DNA of 64,000 nt, taken from Roseovarius dicentrarchi (GTDB taxonomy: Bacteria; Pseudomonadota; Alphaproteobacteria; Rhodobacterales; Rhodobacteraceae). Location of the stretch: contig NZ_QNQP01000006.1 of NCBI RefSeq assembly GCF_003316635.1, positions 62,001 to 126,000 on the forward strand, written 5' to 3'. Shown here one piece after another: positions 19,057 through 27,770 of the stretch (the first letter of the stretch is position 1; every line of letters begins with the position of its first letter). The position numbers and the translations under genes were made by a program. The notes under the pieces are model-generated. The model had not been told where the DNA came from. It did not search any database and saw only the letters and a program-made list of their open reading frames with translations.

Positions 19057-20267
19057 CCTATCGCATCGACCGTCTGGGGCATCAGGGTGACGGGATTGCC
19101 GTCGGCCCGGTCTTTGCGCCCATGACCCTGCCCGGCGAGGTGGTCAGTGGCATCCTGAATGGCCAGCGCCTGACGGATATTCGCATCATGGACCCCAGCG
19201 CGCGCCGCGTCGCGCCCCCGTGCCGCCATTTCAAGGCATGCGGCGGGTGCCAGTTACAGCACGCCGATGATGCCTTTGTCGCGGAGTGGAAAGAGGACGT
19301 CGTGCGCACGGCGCTTGCCGCGCATGGGCTGGAGGCACCGTTTAGGCCTATCGCAACGTCACCCGCCCGCGCCCGCCGCCGGGCGACGCTGTCGGCGCGG
19401 CGCACGAAAAAGAGCGCGATGGCTGGTCTTCACGGCCGCGCGTCCGATGTGATTGTGGAAATTCCGGACTGCCAGTTGCTCCACCCCGATTTGATGCGGG
19501 CAATCCCGGTGGCCGAGGCGCTGGCGGTGGCGACGGCCAGCCGCAAGGGCGCGCTGGATGTGGCCGCATGCCTGTCAGATGGCGGTCTGGACGTAAATGT
19601 CACCGGCGGCAGGCCGCTGGACGGACCGCTGCGGATCGTGCTGGCCGGTCTGGCAGAGGCGCATGATCTGGCCCGCCTTTCGTGGGAGGGCGAGGTGATC
19701 GCCACGCGCCGCCCACCGGTGCAGCGGTTCGGCAACGTCCGGATCGTGCCGCCGCCGGGCGCATTTTTGCAGGCCACCGCCGAAGGTGAGGCGGCGCTGC
19801 TGGCCGATGTCATGGATGCCATGTCAGGCGCCGCGCGCATCGTTGATCTGTTTGCCGGATGCGGGACATTTACGCTGCCATTGGCCGCCCGCGCGCAGGT
19901 GCATGCGGTCGAGGGCGAGGCCGCGATGACCGACGTGCTGGATGCCGGATGGCGCAAGGCAAGCGGGCTGAAGCAGGTGGTCGCCGAGCCGCGCGATCTG
20001 TTTCGCCGCCCGCTGCGCCCGGAGGAACTGAAAAGTTTTGACGCTGCGGTGATAGACCCGCCGCGCGCCGGGGCAGAGGCGCAGATTGCGCAGCTGGCAG
20101 GCGCGGCGATACCGCGCATCGCCTACGTCTCCTGCAACCCCGTCACCTTTGCGCGGGATGCCGCAGTGCTGGTCGCGGGCGGATTTACCCTGAACGGCCT
20201 GCGCGTTGTTGACCAGTTTCGCTGGTCTAGCCATGTCGAGTTGGTCGCGGACTTCACCAGAGCGTAA
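19053..20267 (+). CDS. TrmA/RlmD-type RNA 5-methyluridine methyltransferase
   Basis: The 404-residue protein has an N-terminal TRAM-like segment, an iron-sulfur cysteine cluster (PPCRHFKACGGCQLQH near residue 53, with a further Cys in IPDCQLL), the SAM motif IVDLFAGCGTFTLPLA, and the catalytic region DPPRAG followed by YVSCNPVTFARD, where Cys is the nucleophile attacking uridine C6. This pattern fits 23S rRNA or tRNA m5U methyltransferases. The exact position modified is not predictable. The ATGA overlap with cca decides the start. Confidence 0.9.
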   Translation: MTYRIDRLGHQGDGIAVGPVFAPMTLPGEVVSGILNGQRLTDIRIMDPSARRVAPPCRHFKACGGCQLQHADDAFVAEWKEDVVRTALAAHGLEAPFRPIATSPARARRRATLSARRTKKSAMAGLHGRASDVIVEIPDCQLLHPDLMRAIPVAEALAVATASRKGALDVAACLSDGGLDVNVTGGRPLDGPLRIVLAGLAEAHDLARLSWEGEVIATRRPPVQRFGNVRIVPPPGAFLQATAEGEAALLADVMDAMSGAARIVDLFAGCGTFTLPLAARAQVHAVEGEAAMTDVLDAGWRKASGLKQVVAEPRDLFRRPLRPEELKSFDAAVIDPPRAGAEAQIAQLAGAAIPRIAYVSCNPVTFARDAAVLVAGGFTLNGLRVVDQFRWSSHVELVADFTRA

Positions 20268-20347
20268 GGGGCGCGCCGAAAATCCCCCCTATCTAGGGGC
20301 ACCCGATCTGGGGTATGGATGGAAAAAAAACAGATCGAGTAGGGCAC

Positions 20348-20845
20348 ATGAGGATTCTGAAGTTTTTCGCGATTGCGCTGGTTGTCGTCGGGTTGTCGGC
20401 ATGCGGATCAAAGTTCAAGACGTATAACGGTCCGGAGGTCACGCATGTCGTGCTGAAAAAGACCGAGCGCAAGATGTATCTTTTGCATCATGACAAGGTG
20501 CTGGAGGATTACGATTTTGACCTTGGTTTCATGCCGGTGGGTCACAAGACCGAAGAGGGCGACGGGCGCACGCCCGAGGGCACTTATTTGATCGATCGCC
20601 GCAATCCGAACAGCAAATTTCATCTGTCCATCGGCATCTCATACCCCAACGTCGTCGACCGCGCCCAAGCCTATGCCCGTGGCAAAAGCCCCGGAGGCGA
20701 CATTTTCATTCACGGCCAACCCAATGGGGCAAAAGGGCGCCAGGGGCGCGACTGGACCGCGGGCTGCGTGGCTGTCACCAACAAGGAAATCGAGTGGATT
20801 TACGCGATGGTCAAGGATGGGACGCCGATCACGATTTACCAGTGA
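20348..20845 (+). CDS. L,D-transpeptidase (YkuD) lipoprotein
   Basis: The 165-residue protein has a lipoprotein signal (FFAIALVVVGLSAC, lipobox LSAC at residue 19) and a YkuD domain with the catalytic pair IHGQPNG and WTAGCVAVTNKEI. YkuD enzymes form 3-3 peptidoglycan cross-links or attach proteins to peptidoglycan; some only trim. A second YkuD protein lies 1 kb away. Expression probably ends at the strong hairpin at 20896. Confidence 0.88.
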   Translation: MRILKFFAIALVVVGLSACGSKFKTYNGPEVTHVVLKKTERKMYLLHHDKVLEDYDFDLGFMPVGHKTEEGDGRTPEGTYLIDRRNPNSKFHLSIGISYPNVVDRAQAYARGKSPGGDIFIHGQPNGAKGRQGRDWTAGCVAVTNKEIEWIYAMVKDGTPITIYQ

Positions 20846-20895
20846 CGCCGCGCCCGGCTATGGCGCCGGAATGAGTATTTTTCGCCAAGATGAAG

Positions 20896-20933
20896 ACAGC
20901 GCCGGTGCAGGAACAAACCCGCACCGGCGCTGT
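20896..20933. terminator. Hairpin terminator after the L,D-transpeptidase gene
   Basis: A perfect 13-bp stem (20896-20908 with 20921-20933, ACAGCGCCGGTGC) and a 12-base loop lie between the convergent transpeptidase and CAP genes. No long T run follows. A copy of the GAGTATTTT extragenic motif (20873-20895) abuts its left arm, as at 11224. Confidence 0.65.
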
Positions 20934-20967
20934 TCATGTCGATGAAGTAGAGCGGTGCGGCAGGCTG

Positions 20968-21486
20968 TCAGCCGCCCATCACCATGGTCCACCAGATTTT
21001 ACCGTTGTTTTCCTGTAGCCAGGAGAAGCCCAGATCGCGCGCATTGGGCGACAGGACCACCTTGCGCGTCGCAGGCTCGTCCATCCAGGCGGCCAGGGTT
21101 TCCAGCTCGGTCTCGTAGGTTTCCGAGATGTTTTCGCCCACAAGGTTGCCGGTGTATCCCACGCGTCGGATCCGGTCGATTGGCGAAGAGCCGTCCGAGC
21201 CGAAATGCCATGGCCGGTTCTGAACCGACATATCACGCGAATGCGTCGCCGCCGCCGCGTTCAGCTGCGCGTTCAGCGTCACCGGGCTGCGGCCTGCGGC
21301 GCCGCGCAGGGCATTGACCGAATCCAGCATCCGGTACTGGATTGCCGATGTGTCGCCCGAGCGGATGTTGTACACTTTTGGCAATGGCCTGCCATCGGGA
21401 CCGATTTGAGGCTGCATCGGTGCAGAAGGCGCACAGGCGCTGAGCGCGAGCAGTGCAGTGAAGAGAAGAACCAGAATTCGCGACAT
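20968..21486 (-). CDS. CAP/SCP-domain lipoprotein
   Basis: The 172-residue protein has a lipoprotein signal (VLLFTALLALSAC) and a CAP (cysteine-rich secretory/PR-1 like) domain. Seen motifs are LDSVNALRGAAGRSPVTLN, AAAATHSRDMSVQNRPWHFG and GENISETYET, holding the usual His and Glu residues. Bacterial CAP proteins are secreted or envelope proteins of largely unknown role. I chose the ATG at 21486 because the signal starts there. It lies among peptidoglycan-modifying genes. Confidence 0.85.
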   Translation of the reverse strand: MSRILVLLFTALLALSACAPSAPMQPQIGPDGRPLPKVYNIRSGDTSAIQYRMLDSVNALRGAAGRSPVTLNAQLNAAAATHSRDMSVQNRPWHFGSDGSSPIDRIRRVGYTGNLVGENISETYETELETLAAWMDEPATRKVVLSPNARDLGFSWLQENNGKIWWTMVMGG

Positions 21487-21661
21487 AGACTTAGGACCAC
21501 CCGGCATGATTTGTGTATGATACCTCTACAGCGCCGTGCGTTGCGATTCAAACCCACATGGCCGCAACCTCGCTTTTATGGTATGGATTGAATTGCGACT
21601 GCGTCTTTCGCGCAATATAATTGCTGCCAGCGGAACTATCCTGCACGTCCTGGAGGCACCT

Positions 21662-22255
21662 ATGAAGCGAGATACCCCAAAGCTGCTTAGCCGGCGCAAT
21701 TTTCTGGCGACAACAGCTGCAGCCATCGGCGCGCCTGCCCTCGCGCAGAGCGTCAATACCACCCAGATGGAACAGGACGTGACCGGCGCGGTGCGGCGGA
21801 ACATCTCCAGCTTTCGGTCGATGAGCTGGCAGCCTTATTTCAAGACGCTTCGAAATGGCGCGGTTCTGGTGGATATCGATTCGCGCGCCCTGCATTTCTG
21901 GAGCGCTGATGGCGGCACTTACAAGCTCTACCCCTCGTCGGTTCCATTGTCCGAGGATCTGACGCGCCGTGGCCGCACGACCGTCACCCGCAAGGTCGTC
22001 GGCCCCAGCTGGAGCCCGACGGCCAATATGCTGAAGCGCAATCCGGACTGGCCCCGGTTCGTGCCGCCCGGCCCGGACAACCCGCTGGGCACGCATGCGC
22101 TATATCTGGGGTGGAAATACTACCGCATTCACGGCACGCATGACACGCGCAAGATCGGGCGCAAATCATCGAACGGCTGTATTGGCCTGTATAATGAACA
22201 TATTGCCGAGCTTTTCAGCCTGACCAAAGTCGGCACGCAAGTGTTGCTAATTTGA
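21662..22255 (+). CDS. L,D-transpeptidase with Tat-like signal
   Basis: The 197-residue protein starts with a Tat-type signal (LLSRRNFLATTAAAIGAPAL) and a YkuD catalytic region YRIHGTHDTRKIGRKSSNGC, where Cys is the nucleophile. The ATG at 21662 has CTGGAGG seven bases upstream, and no conserved sequence precedes it. Export in folded form would be unusual for this family but Tat signals on YkuD proteins are common in Rhodobacteraceae. Role: peptidoglycan cross-linking or anchoring in the periplasm. Confidence 0.88.
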   Translation: MKRDTPKLLSRRNFLATTAAAIGAPALAQSVNTTQMEQDVTGAVRRNISSFRSMSWQPYFKTLRNGAVLVDIDSRALHFWSADGGTYKLYPSSVPLSEDLTRRGRTTVTRKVVGPSWSPTANMLKRNPDWPRFVPPGPDNPLGTHALYLGWKYYRIHGTHDTRKIGRKSSNGCIGLYNEHIAELFSLTKVGTQVLLI

Positions 22256-22399
22256 CGAAATAATGGCGCGCCATGGCACATGTTGATGAAGTATCAATTG
22301 CAATCACGTAAATTTGCTGTTTAGAAATCGCGTACGAGGTAAATGTCTTGGGTGCTTGCCGTTGCGACACGTGGCGCAGGCTAATTTCTGGAGGATACT

Positions 22400-22588
22400 A
22401 TGAAGAAACTCGTTCTCGCCGCCGCTCTGTCCGCTGCCGCATCCACTGCCTTTGCCGGCAACATGGAGCCGCCCGTCATGGAAGCGCCCGTGATCGTCGA
22501 AGAAACAAACGCAAGCTCGTCGTCCGCTGGCATCTGGGTGCCGCTGGTCCTGCTGGCCGTTGTCGCAGCTGTCATCGCAGCCGACTAA
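22400..22588 (+). CDS. Small exported membrane peptide, 62 residues
   Basis: The peptide has a clear signal sequence (MKKLVLAAALSAAASTAFAG), a short acidic stretch (EAPVIVEETNASSSS), and a C-terminal hydrophobic helix (IWVPLVLLAVVAAVIAAD). It has a strong ribosome site (CTGGAGGATACT) before the ATG and a terminator 26 bases after its stop, so it looks like an independently expressed gene. After cleavage it would be a short inner-membrane peptide of about 43 residues with its N terminus outside. I do not know a function. Confidence 0.7.
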   Translation: MKKLVLAAALSAAASTAFAGNMEPPVMEAPVIVEETNASSSSAGIWVPLVLLAVVAAVIAAD

Positions 22589-22613
22589 GCTTTAGCGATA
22601 TTCGCTGATCCAG

Positions 22614-22645
22614 AGGCGCTGAACCCATCGGCTCAGCGCCTTTTT
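22614..22645 (+). terminator. Rho-independent terminator
   Basis: A 9-bp stem (AGGCGCTGA, 22614-22622, with TCAGCGCCT, 22633-22641) is followed by five T residues. It ends the 62-codon gene and may also serve the convergent hemH. Confidence 0.85.
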
Positions 22646-22660
22646 CCATGCGCCGATCTG

Positions 22661-23731
22661 TTACAGCCAGCCGTTCAGGTTCTGGCGAATGACATCAGCC
22701 AGCGCGTCGATATGGTCGGGGCTGTCGTTCAGGCAGGGAATATAGGTAAACTCCTCGCCGCCGGCCTCTTCAAAGCTTTCGCGAATCTCGTCGTTGATTT
22801 CCTCCAGCGTTTCGATGCAATCGGCGGAAAACGCGGGCGCGATTACGGCGATGCGGCGTTTGCCATCTTCCCTGGCAAGGCGCGCGACCTCTTCGACGGT
22901 GTAGGGTTTCAGCCATTCTTCGGGGCCAAAGACCGACTGGAATGTGGTGGTGATCTGGCTGTCGTCCCAGCCCAGCCGTTCCTTGAGCAGGCGCGTGGTT
23001 TTCTGGCACTGGCAATGGTAGGGATCGCCCTGCATCAGGTAGCGTTTCGGCATGCCGTGATAGGACACCACCAGAATTTCGGGGTTCGCCGCGCCGGCAT
23101 AGACCGCCTCGATCGAGCGGGCCAGCGCGTCGATATAGGCGGGGTGTTCGAAATACGGCTCGATCGTGCGCGCGGCGGGCTGGCGGGTTTCCTCCATAAG
23201 CGCGCGAAAGAACTGGTCATTCGCGGTGCCGGATGTGGCGCCGGCGTAATGCGGATAGAGCGGCACGAACAGGATACGGGTGCAGCCCGCCTCGGTCATT
23301 TCGCGCACCTTGGATTTGGTCGAGGGGTTGCCGTAGCGCATGCAGAAATCAACCATCACGTCGTCGCCATATTCGGCCGTCAGCTTGCTGCGCATCGCGT
23401 CTGTCTGATCGCGCGTGATGGTCATCAGCGGGCTTTCGTTCTTTTCCTCGTTCCAGATCGATTTATAGGCCTTGCCCGAGGTGAAGGGCCGCTTGGTCAG
23501 GATCACCAGTTGCAAGAGCGGCTGCCATTTCCATGGCGAATAGTCGATTACCCGGCGGTCGGACAGAAATTCATTCAGATAGCGGCGCATCGACCAATAG
23601 TCGGTATTGTCCGGCGTGCCGAGGTTGGCCAGAAGGATGCCGGTCTTCTCGCGCGGGATCGCCGGGTGGCCTTCGGGGGCGTGCATGGGGCAGGTGGCCT
23701 GACTGGAGGCCCGATCTGAGGGATGCGTCAT
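22661..23731 (-). CDS. hemH: Ferrochelatase
   Basis: HemH inserts ferrous iron into protoporphyrin IX, the last step of haem synthesis. The 356-residue protein shows ILLANLGTPD near the start, FVPLYPHYAGATSGTANDQF, the catalytic His in VVSYHGMPKRYL, then DPYHCQCQKT, and late EFTYIPCLNDSP. The ATG at 23731 was chosen since the upstream in-frame extension has no family features. It is convergent with the small peptide gene, and the next gene on the same strand ends about 60 bases upstream. Confidence 0.94.
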   Translation of the reverse strand: MTHPSDRASSQATCPMHAPEGHPAIPREKTGILLANLGTPDNTDYWSMRRYLNEFLSDRRVIDYSPWKWQPLLQLVILTKRPFTSGKAYKSIWNEEKNESPLMTITRDQTDAMRSKLTAEYGDDVMVDFCMRYGNPSTKSKVREMTEAGCTRILFVPLYPHYAGATSGTANDQFFRALMEETRQPAARTIEPYFEHPAYIDALARSIEAVYAGAANPEILVVSYHGMPKRYLMQGDPYHCQCQKTTRLLKERLGWDDSQITTTFQSVFGPEEWLKPYTVEEVARLAREDGKRRIAVIAPAFSADCIETLEEINDEIRESFEEAGGEEFTYIPCLNDSPDHIDALADVIRQNLNGWL

Positions 23732-23790
23732 GGGGTCGTCCTTTATCCTGCGCCGGTCTGCACCGGGACATAAGCGAATGGGGCCGGGGG

Positions 23791-24609
23791 TCAATCGCCC
23801 AGCGGGGTCTCTTTGGTGTTCAGGGCGTCGGCCAGCCGGGTGGTCGCCGATCCGGGGCGCAGCGGCTGCTGCTGCGAGGCATGGGGCGCCCATCCGGTCA
23901 GAAAAATCAGATCATAGGTGGCGTTGATGCGGCCTGCGCCATCACCGAAGGCGCTGGCATAGATTTCGGCGGCGCGGTCGAATACGGCGCGCCGGGTGAA
24001 ATGGCGCGGGCGGGCCTGCATTGCGTTGCCCTCGCCCATTGCGCGCAAATCGTGCATCAATGCGGCCATATCGGCGTAGCTGGCGGTCAGCGGTACGCTG
24101 TCCACCACGGGCAGGGCCAGCCCCGCGCGTTGCAGCAGCCCGCCCAGATCGCGCACCTCGCCGGTGGGGGCGATGCGGGGTGACAGGCCGCCGGTGACTT
24201 CGGATTCAGCTTGCGCCAGGCTGGCGCGTAATTGGTTGAGCGTGGTGCCGCCGGACATGACGCCCAGAAACAGACCGTCGGGTTTCAATGCGCGGCGCGC
24301 CTGAATCAGCTGGCCCACAGGGTCATCCGACCAGTGCAGCGCCATCGCGTGGATGATCAGATCATGCGCCTCCGGCTCCAGCTCAAGGGTGGCGTCGTCG
24401 GGGATGATGGTAGCGTCTGGAAACGCATCGCGCCACGGGGCGGGCCATCCGGTGATGATTGCGGGCGCGGTAAACGCTTTGTTAACCATCGAGATGCGAT
24501 CCTGCATCTCGTCAATCGCGGCCTCGTGCAGGAACAGCGCCGGGCCTGCGGCAGCGGCGCGGGTGCGTTGGCGCAGCAGGGCGGCGCGGTCTGTCATCTG
24601 AACAGTCAT
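23791..24609 (-). CDS. BioC/NDUFAF5-like methyltransferase-fold protein
   Basis: The 272-residue protein resembles the alphaproteobacterial relatives of BioC and NDUFAF5: it opens with a TDRAALLRQRTRAAAAGPAL region, has HDLIIHAMALHWSDDPVG and ARRALKPDGLFLGVMSGG (methyltransferase motifs III-IV), and YADMAALMHDLRAMGEGNA near 180. The glycine-rich SAM motif I expected near residue 50-60 is not present; the segment there reads PAIITGWPAPWRDAFPD. It may be a hydroxylase- or assembly-factor-like member instead of a methyltransferase. The start at 24609 lies 38 bases from divergent comF. Confidence 0.75.
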   Translation of the reverse strand: MTVQMTDRAALLRQRTRAAAAGPALFLHEAAIDEMQDRISMVNKAFTAPAIITGWPAPWRDAFPDATIIPDDATLELEPEAHDLIIHAMALHWSDDPVGQLIQARRALKPDGLFLGVMSGGTTLNQLRASLAQAESEVTGGLSPRIAPTGEVRDLGGLLQRAGLALPVVDSVPLTASYADMAALMHDLRAMGEGNAMQARPRHFTRRAVFDRAAEIYASAFGDGAGRINATYDLIFLTGWAPHASQQQPLRPGSATTRLADALNTKETPLGD

Positions 24610-24647
24610 CGAAGGAACATCTTTTGCATGGATCGGACATATAGGTG

Positions 24648-25382
24648 ATGGCCCTGCATTTGCAATCGGCCCTGCGGCTGGTCTATCCGCCGCGCTGCAC
24701 CGTTTGCGGCGATCTGGTGGACAGTGATTTCGGCCTGTGCGGGCCGTGCTGGCGCGATACGCCGTTTGTGATGGGGCAAGTGTGCAATATGTGCGGTATT
24801 TCGCTGCCTGCCGGGCCGGATGCGCCGGGCGATCTGCTGAGTTGTGACGAATGCCTGCGCGCCCCGCGACCATGGGACGCAGGGCGCGCGGCGCTGATGT
24901 ATTCGGGAAACGGGCGCAAACTGGTTCTGGCGCTGAAACATGGCGACCGGCAGGATATGGTGCGCCCCGCCGCCGTCTGGATGGCGCGCGCCGCGCAGCC
25001 GCTGCTGCGGCCCGACACGTTGATCGCGCCTGTGCCGCTGCATTGGCTGCGGCTGCTGAAGCGCCGGTATAATCAGGCGGCCCTGCTGGCGCGCGCCGTG
25101 GCGGGCGAGGTCGGCCGCCCGATCTGCCCCGATCTGCTGATTCGCCCCCGCGCCACGCCGTCCTTGGGCGGTTTGGGGCGCGATGCGCGGTTTGCCACAC
25201 TGGAGGGGACGGTCCGCGTGCATCCAAGGCGGCGCATGCGCATGGCGGGGCGGCATATTCTGCTGGTGGACGACGTGATGACATCGGGCGCCACCTTTGC
25301 CGCGGCAACCGAGGCGTGCCTTGCGGCGGGGGCGGCGGGCGTTGATATTCTGGTACTGGCGCGCGCGGGCAAGGACGCCTAG
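24648..25382 (+). CDS. comF: ComF-family phosphoribosyltransferase-like protein
   Basis: The 244-residue protein has an N-terminal zinc-finger-like set of cysteines (PPRCTVCGDLV, LCGPCW, VCNMCG, SCDEC) and a C-terminal phosphoribosyltransferase domain with the PRPP motif ILLVDDVMTSGAT. In competent bacteria ComF assists uptake of single-stranded DNA; in Rhodobacterales with a gene transfer agent, ComF is needed for recipient uptake in R. capsulatus. A GTG one codon upstream is an alternative start. It begins a rightward run with grxC, nit and marR. Confidence 0.9.
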   Translation: MALHLQSALRLVYPPRCTVCGDLVDSDFGLCGPCWRDTPFVMGQVCNMCGISLPAGPDAPGDLLSCDECLRAPRPWDAGRAALMYSGNGRKLVLALKHGDRQDMVRPAAVWMARAAQPLLRPDTLIAPVPLHWLRLLKRRYNQAALLARAVAGEVGRPICPDLLIRPRATPSLGGLGRDARFATLEGTVRVHPRRRMRMAGRHILLVDDVMTSGATFAAATEACLAAGAAGVDILVLARAGKDA

Positions 25383-25418
25383 ATTTGCGGTCATGTCCGA
25401 AGCGAGGAGAGGCCCGCC

Positions 25419-25676
25419 ATGCAACCCGTTGAGATCTATACATCGCCGCTTTGCGGTTTTTGCCACGCTGCCAAGCGGCTTTTGTCTCAAAAAGGTGTCA
25501 ATTTCAGTGAAATCGACGTCGCGCGCCAGCCCGAGCGGCGCGCCGAGATGACACAGCGCGCCAAGGGTGGGCGGACCGTGCCGCAGATTTTCATCGGCGA
25601 TACCCATGTCGGCGGGTGTGATGAGCTGTTCGCGCTGGAGCGGGCGGGCAAGCTGGACGCGCTGCTGGCGGCATGA
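25419..25676 (+). CDS. grxC: Glutaredoxin 3
   Basis: The 85-residue protein has the CGFC active site in YTSPLCGFCHAAKRLL and the glutathione-binding TVPQIFIGDTHVGGCDEL, matching GrxC. It reduces protein disulfides using glutathione. Its stop overlaps the start of the next gene (ATGA), linking it with a predicted deaminated-glutathione amidase, a sensible thiol-metabolism pair. Confidence 0.94.
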   Translation: MQPVEIYTSPLCGFCHAAKRLLSQKGVNFSEIDVARQPERRAEMTQRAKGGRTVPQIFIGDTHVGGCDELFALERAGKLDALLAA

Positions 25677-26503
25677 AGGCCGCGCTGGTTCAGCTGTGCA
25701 GCGGGGATGATCCTGCGGCAAACCTGCCCGTCACGGTGGCCCTGATCGAGCAGGCCGTTGCGGCTGGTGCGGAGTTTGTCCTGACGCCCGAAGTGACAAA
25801 TTGCGTCTCGTCCAGCCGGGCGCGCCAGATGGAGGTCCTGCGCCCTGAGGGCGAGGATATCACGCTGGCCGCGCTGCGCGATCTGGCGGCGGCGCGGGGA
25901 ATATGGCTGCTGATCGGATCGCTGGCGTTGAAGACCACAGACCCCGGCGGGCGGTTTGCCAACCGGTCGTTCCTGATTGGCTCGGATGGGAATATCCGCG
26001 CGCGTTATGATAAAATTCATATGTTCGATGTCACAATCTCGGCCAGTGAAAGCTATCGCGAATCGGCCGGCTACCGCCCCGGCGCGCAGGCGGTGCTGGC
26101 GGATATGCCATGTGGCCCGCTGGGGATGACGATCTGTTATGACGTGCGCTTTGCGCATCTGTATCGCAATCTGGGCCGTGCCGGTGCGCGCATTCTGACC
26201 GTGCCGTCGGCGTTTTCGCCGGTCACGGGCGCCGCGCATTGGGAAACGCTGTTGCGTTCCCGCGCGATTGAAACCGGCGCCTATGTGCTGGCCCCGGCGC
26301 AAACCGGCACACACGCCGCCAGCAATGGCACGCCGCGCCGGACCTATGGCCATTCGCTGGCCGTATCGCCCTGGGGCGAGGTGCTGGCGGATGGCGGCAC
26401 GGATCCGGGCGTGAGCTATGTTGATCTGGATATGGCCGAAGTGGCGCAAGCGCGCCGCCGCATCCCGGCGCTGATGCATGATGCGCCATATGGCGGCCCG
26501 TGA
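25673..26503 (+). CDS. Nit1/Nit2-like carbon-nitrogen hydrolase
   Basis: The 276-residue protein has the Glu-Lys-Cys triad of the nitrilase superfamily: E in FVLTPEVTN (near 40), K in RYDKIHMFDV (near 118) and C in MTICYDVRF (near 150). Length and motif wording match the Nit branch, whose members hydrolyse deaminated glutathione as metabolite repair. The overlap with grxC supports a glutathione link, though omega-amidase activity is also possible. Confidence 0.87.
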   Translation: MKAALVQLCSGDDPAANLPVTVALIEQAVAAGAEFVLTPEVTNCVSSSRARQMEVLRPEGEDITLAALRDLAAARGIWLLIGSLALKTTDPGGRFANRSFLIGSDGNIRARYDKIHMFDVTISASESYRESAGYRPGAQAVLADMPCGPLGMTICYDVRFAHLYRNLGRAGARILTVPSAFSPVTGAAHWETLLRSRAIETGAYVLAPAQTGTHAASNGTPRRTYGHSLAVSPWGEVLADGGTDPGVSYVDLDMAEVAQARRRIPALMHDAPYGGP

Positions 26504-26949
26504 TGGACGACACGCCGACAAATGCCCTTGCCGTCGCGCTGTTCAGCGAGATCCTGACGAATGATCAGTTGATCCGCAATCAGCTGACCCGCGTGTTGCC
26601 CAAGGGGATGGAGATCTCGCATTTTTCGGTGCTGAATCATCTGGCACGGGCCGGTGCCGAACGGTCGCCCGCTGAACTGGCGAAAAGCTTTCACGTGACG
26701 CGCGGCGCCATGACCAACACATTGCACCGGCTGGAATGGGCCGGATATGTCCATATCCGCCCCGATTGGGATGACGCGCGCCGCAAGCGGGTATCGATCA
26801 GCCCCGCAGGCCGCACCGCCCGCGAGGCGGCGATTTCGTCCATCACCCCGCTGATTTCCGAAGTCGTGTCCGAACTGGGCGAGGACAAGGTGCGCAGCGC
26901 CCTGCCGGTACTGCGCAGCCTGCGCGCCCGGCTGGGCAGCGACGCCTAG
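26503..26949 (+). CDS. MarR-family transcriptional regulator
   Basis: The 148-residue protein has the MarR winged helix: [20 protein letters not shown] leads into [20 protein letters not shown], followed by the wing [17 protein letters not shown]. The ATG at 26503 overlaps the previous stop by one base; a GTG at 26500 is also in frame. It is co-transcribed with grxC-nit, so it may respond to a small ligand related to them, but no target is evident. It is convergent with ubiG, overlapping by four bases. Confidence 0.88.
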   Translation: MDDTPTNALAVALFSEILTNDQLIRNQLTRVLPKGMEISHFSVLNHLARAGAERSPAELAKSFHVTRGAMTNTLHRLEWAGYVHIRPDWDDARRKRVSISPAGRTAREAAISSITPLISEVVSELGEDKVRSALPVLRSLRARLGSDA

Positions 26950-27692
26950 CTGGGTTTGCGGCTGGCGGTGACGTAATTCACGCTCAGGTCACGATCCGAG
27001 ATCGACCATTTCCAGCTGATGGGATTGAACACGAACCCCTTGCGATCGACCGGCTCCAGCCCGGCCTGCCTCAGCAGGTCGTACAGCTCGTCCGGGGTGA
27101 TGAATTTGGACCAGTCATGCGTGCCCTTGGGCAGCCAGCGCATCACATGTTCGGCGCCGATGATGGCCATGACATAGCTTTTCGGATTGCGGTTGAGGGT
27201 GGAGCAGACCTGCAATCCGCCGGGTTTCAACAGCTGGCGGCAGGCGGTCAGATAGGCCAGCGGATCGCTGACATGCTCGACCACTTCCATATTCAGGATG
27301 ACATCAAACTGCTCGCCCGCCTCGGCCAGTGCCTCGGCCGTGGTGTGGCGATAGTCGATGTCCAGCCCCGACTGCCGGGCATGCAGGCGCGCGACGGGGA
27401 TGTTGCGCTCGGCGGCATCGGCGCCGACCACATCGGCGCCCAGCCGCGCCATCGGTTCGGACAGCAGGCCGCCGCCGCAGCCGATATCCAGCAGGCGCAG
27501 CCCGGCGAAAGGCGCGTCCTGGCTCAGATCCCGGTCAAACTCGGCCGCGATCTGCCGGGTGATATAATCCAGCCTGCACGGGTTCATCAGGTGCAGCGGT
27601 TTGAACTTGCCGGCGGGATCCCACCATTCTTCGGCCATGGCCTGAAACTTGGCAACTTCGCCTTCGTCTATGGTGGATGCCGCCCTTTGCAT
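26946..27692 (-). CDS. ubiG: Ubiquinone biosynthesis O-methyltransferase
   Basis: UbiG carries out both O-methylations in ubiquinone synthesis. The 248-residue protein starts with [20 protein letters not shown], has the SAM motif [32 protein letters not shown], and the C-terminal [10 protein letters not shown], all typical. I set the start at 27692; a much longer open frame upstream runs antisense through the pip gene and is not coding. It is divergent from pip (78 bases). Confidence 0.95.
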   Translation of the reverse strand: MQRAASTIDEGEVAKFQAMAEEWWDPAGKFKPLHLMNPCRLDYITRQIAAEFDRDLSQDAPFAGLRLLDIGCGGGLLSEPMARLGADVVGADAAERNIPVARLHARQSGLDIDYRHTTAEALAEAGEQFDVILNMEVVEHVSDPLAYLTACRQLLKPGGLQVCSTLNRNPKSYVMAIIGAEHVMRWLPKGTHDWSKFITPDELYDLLRQAGLEPVDRKGFVFNPISWKWSISDRDLSVNYVTASRKPS

Positions 27693-27770
27693 TTCGCTCT
27701 CCCGTGTGATCAGTTGCGCCTTGGGCGCGTTGCCTTGTATCCTGCGCCTGCGGCATAACATAGGGCAGGC

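Noticed and set aside
21531-21560. GATTCAAACCC resembling a tRNA T-arm
   Set aside because: No acceptor, D or anticodon arms can be folded around it; no tRNA was found in the window.
24610-25443. Upstream extension of the BioC-like frame across comF
   Set aside because: It runs antisense through the well-supported comF, is Arg/Pro/Ser-rich, and the conserved start lies at 24609.
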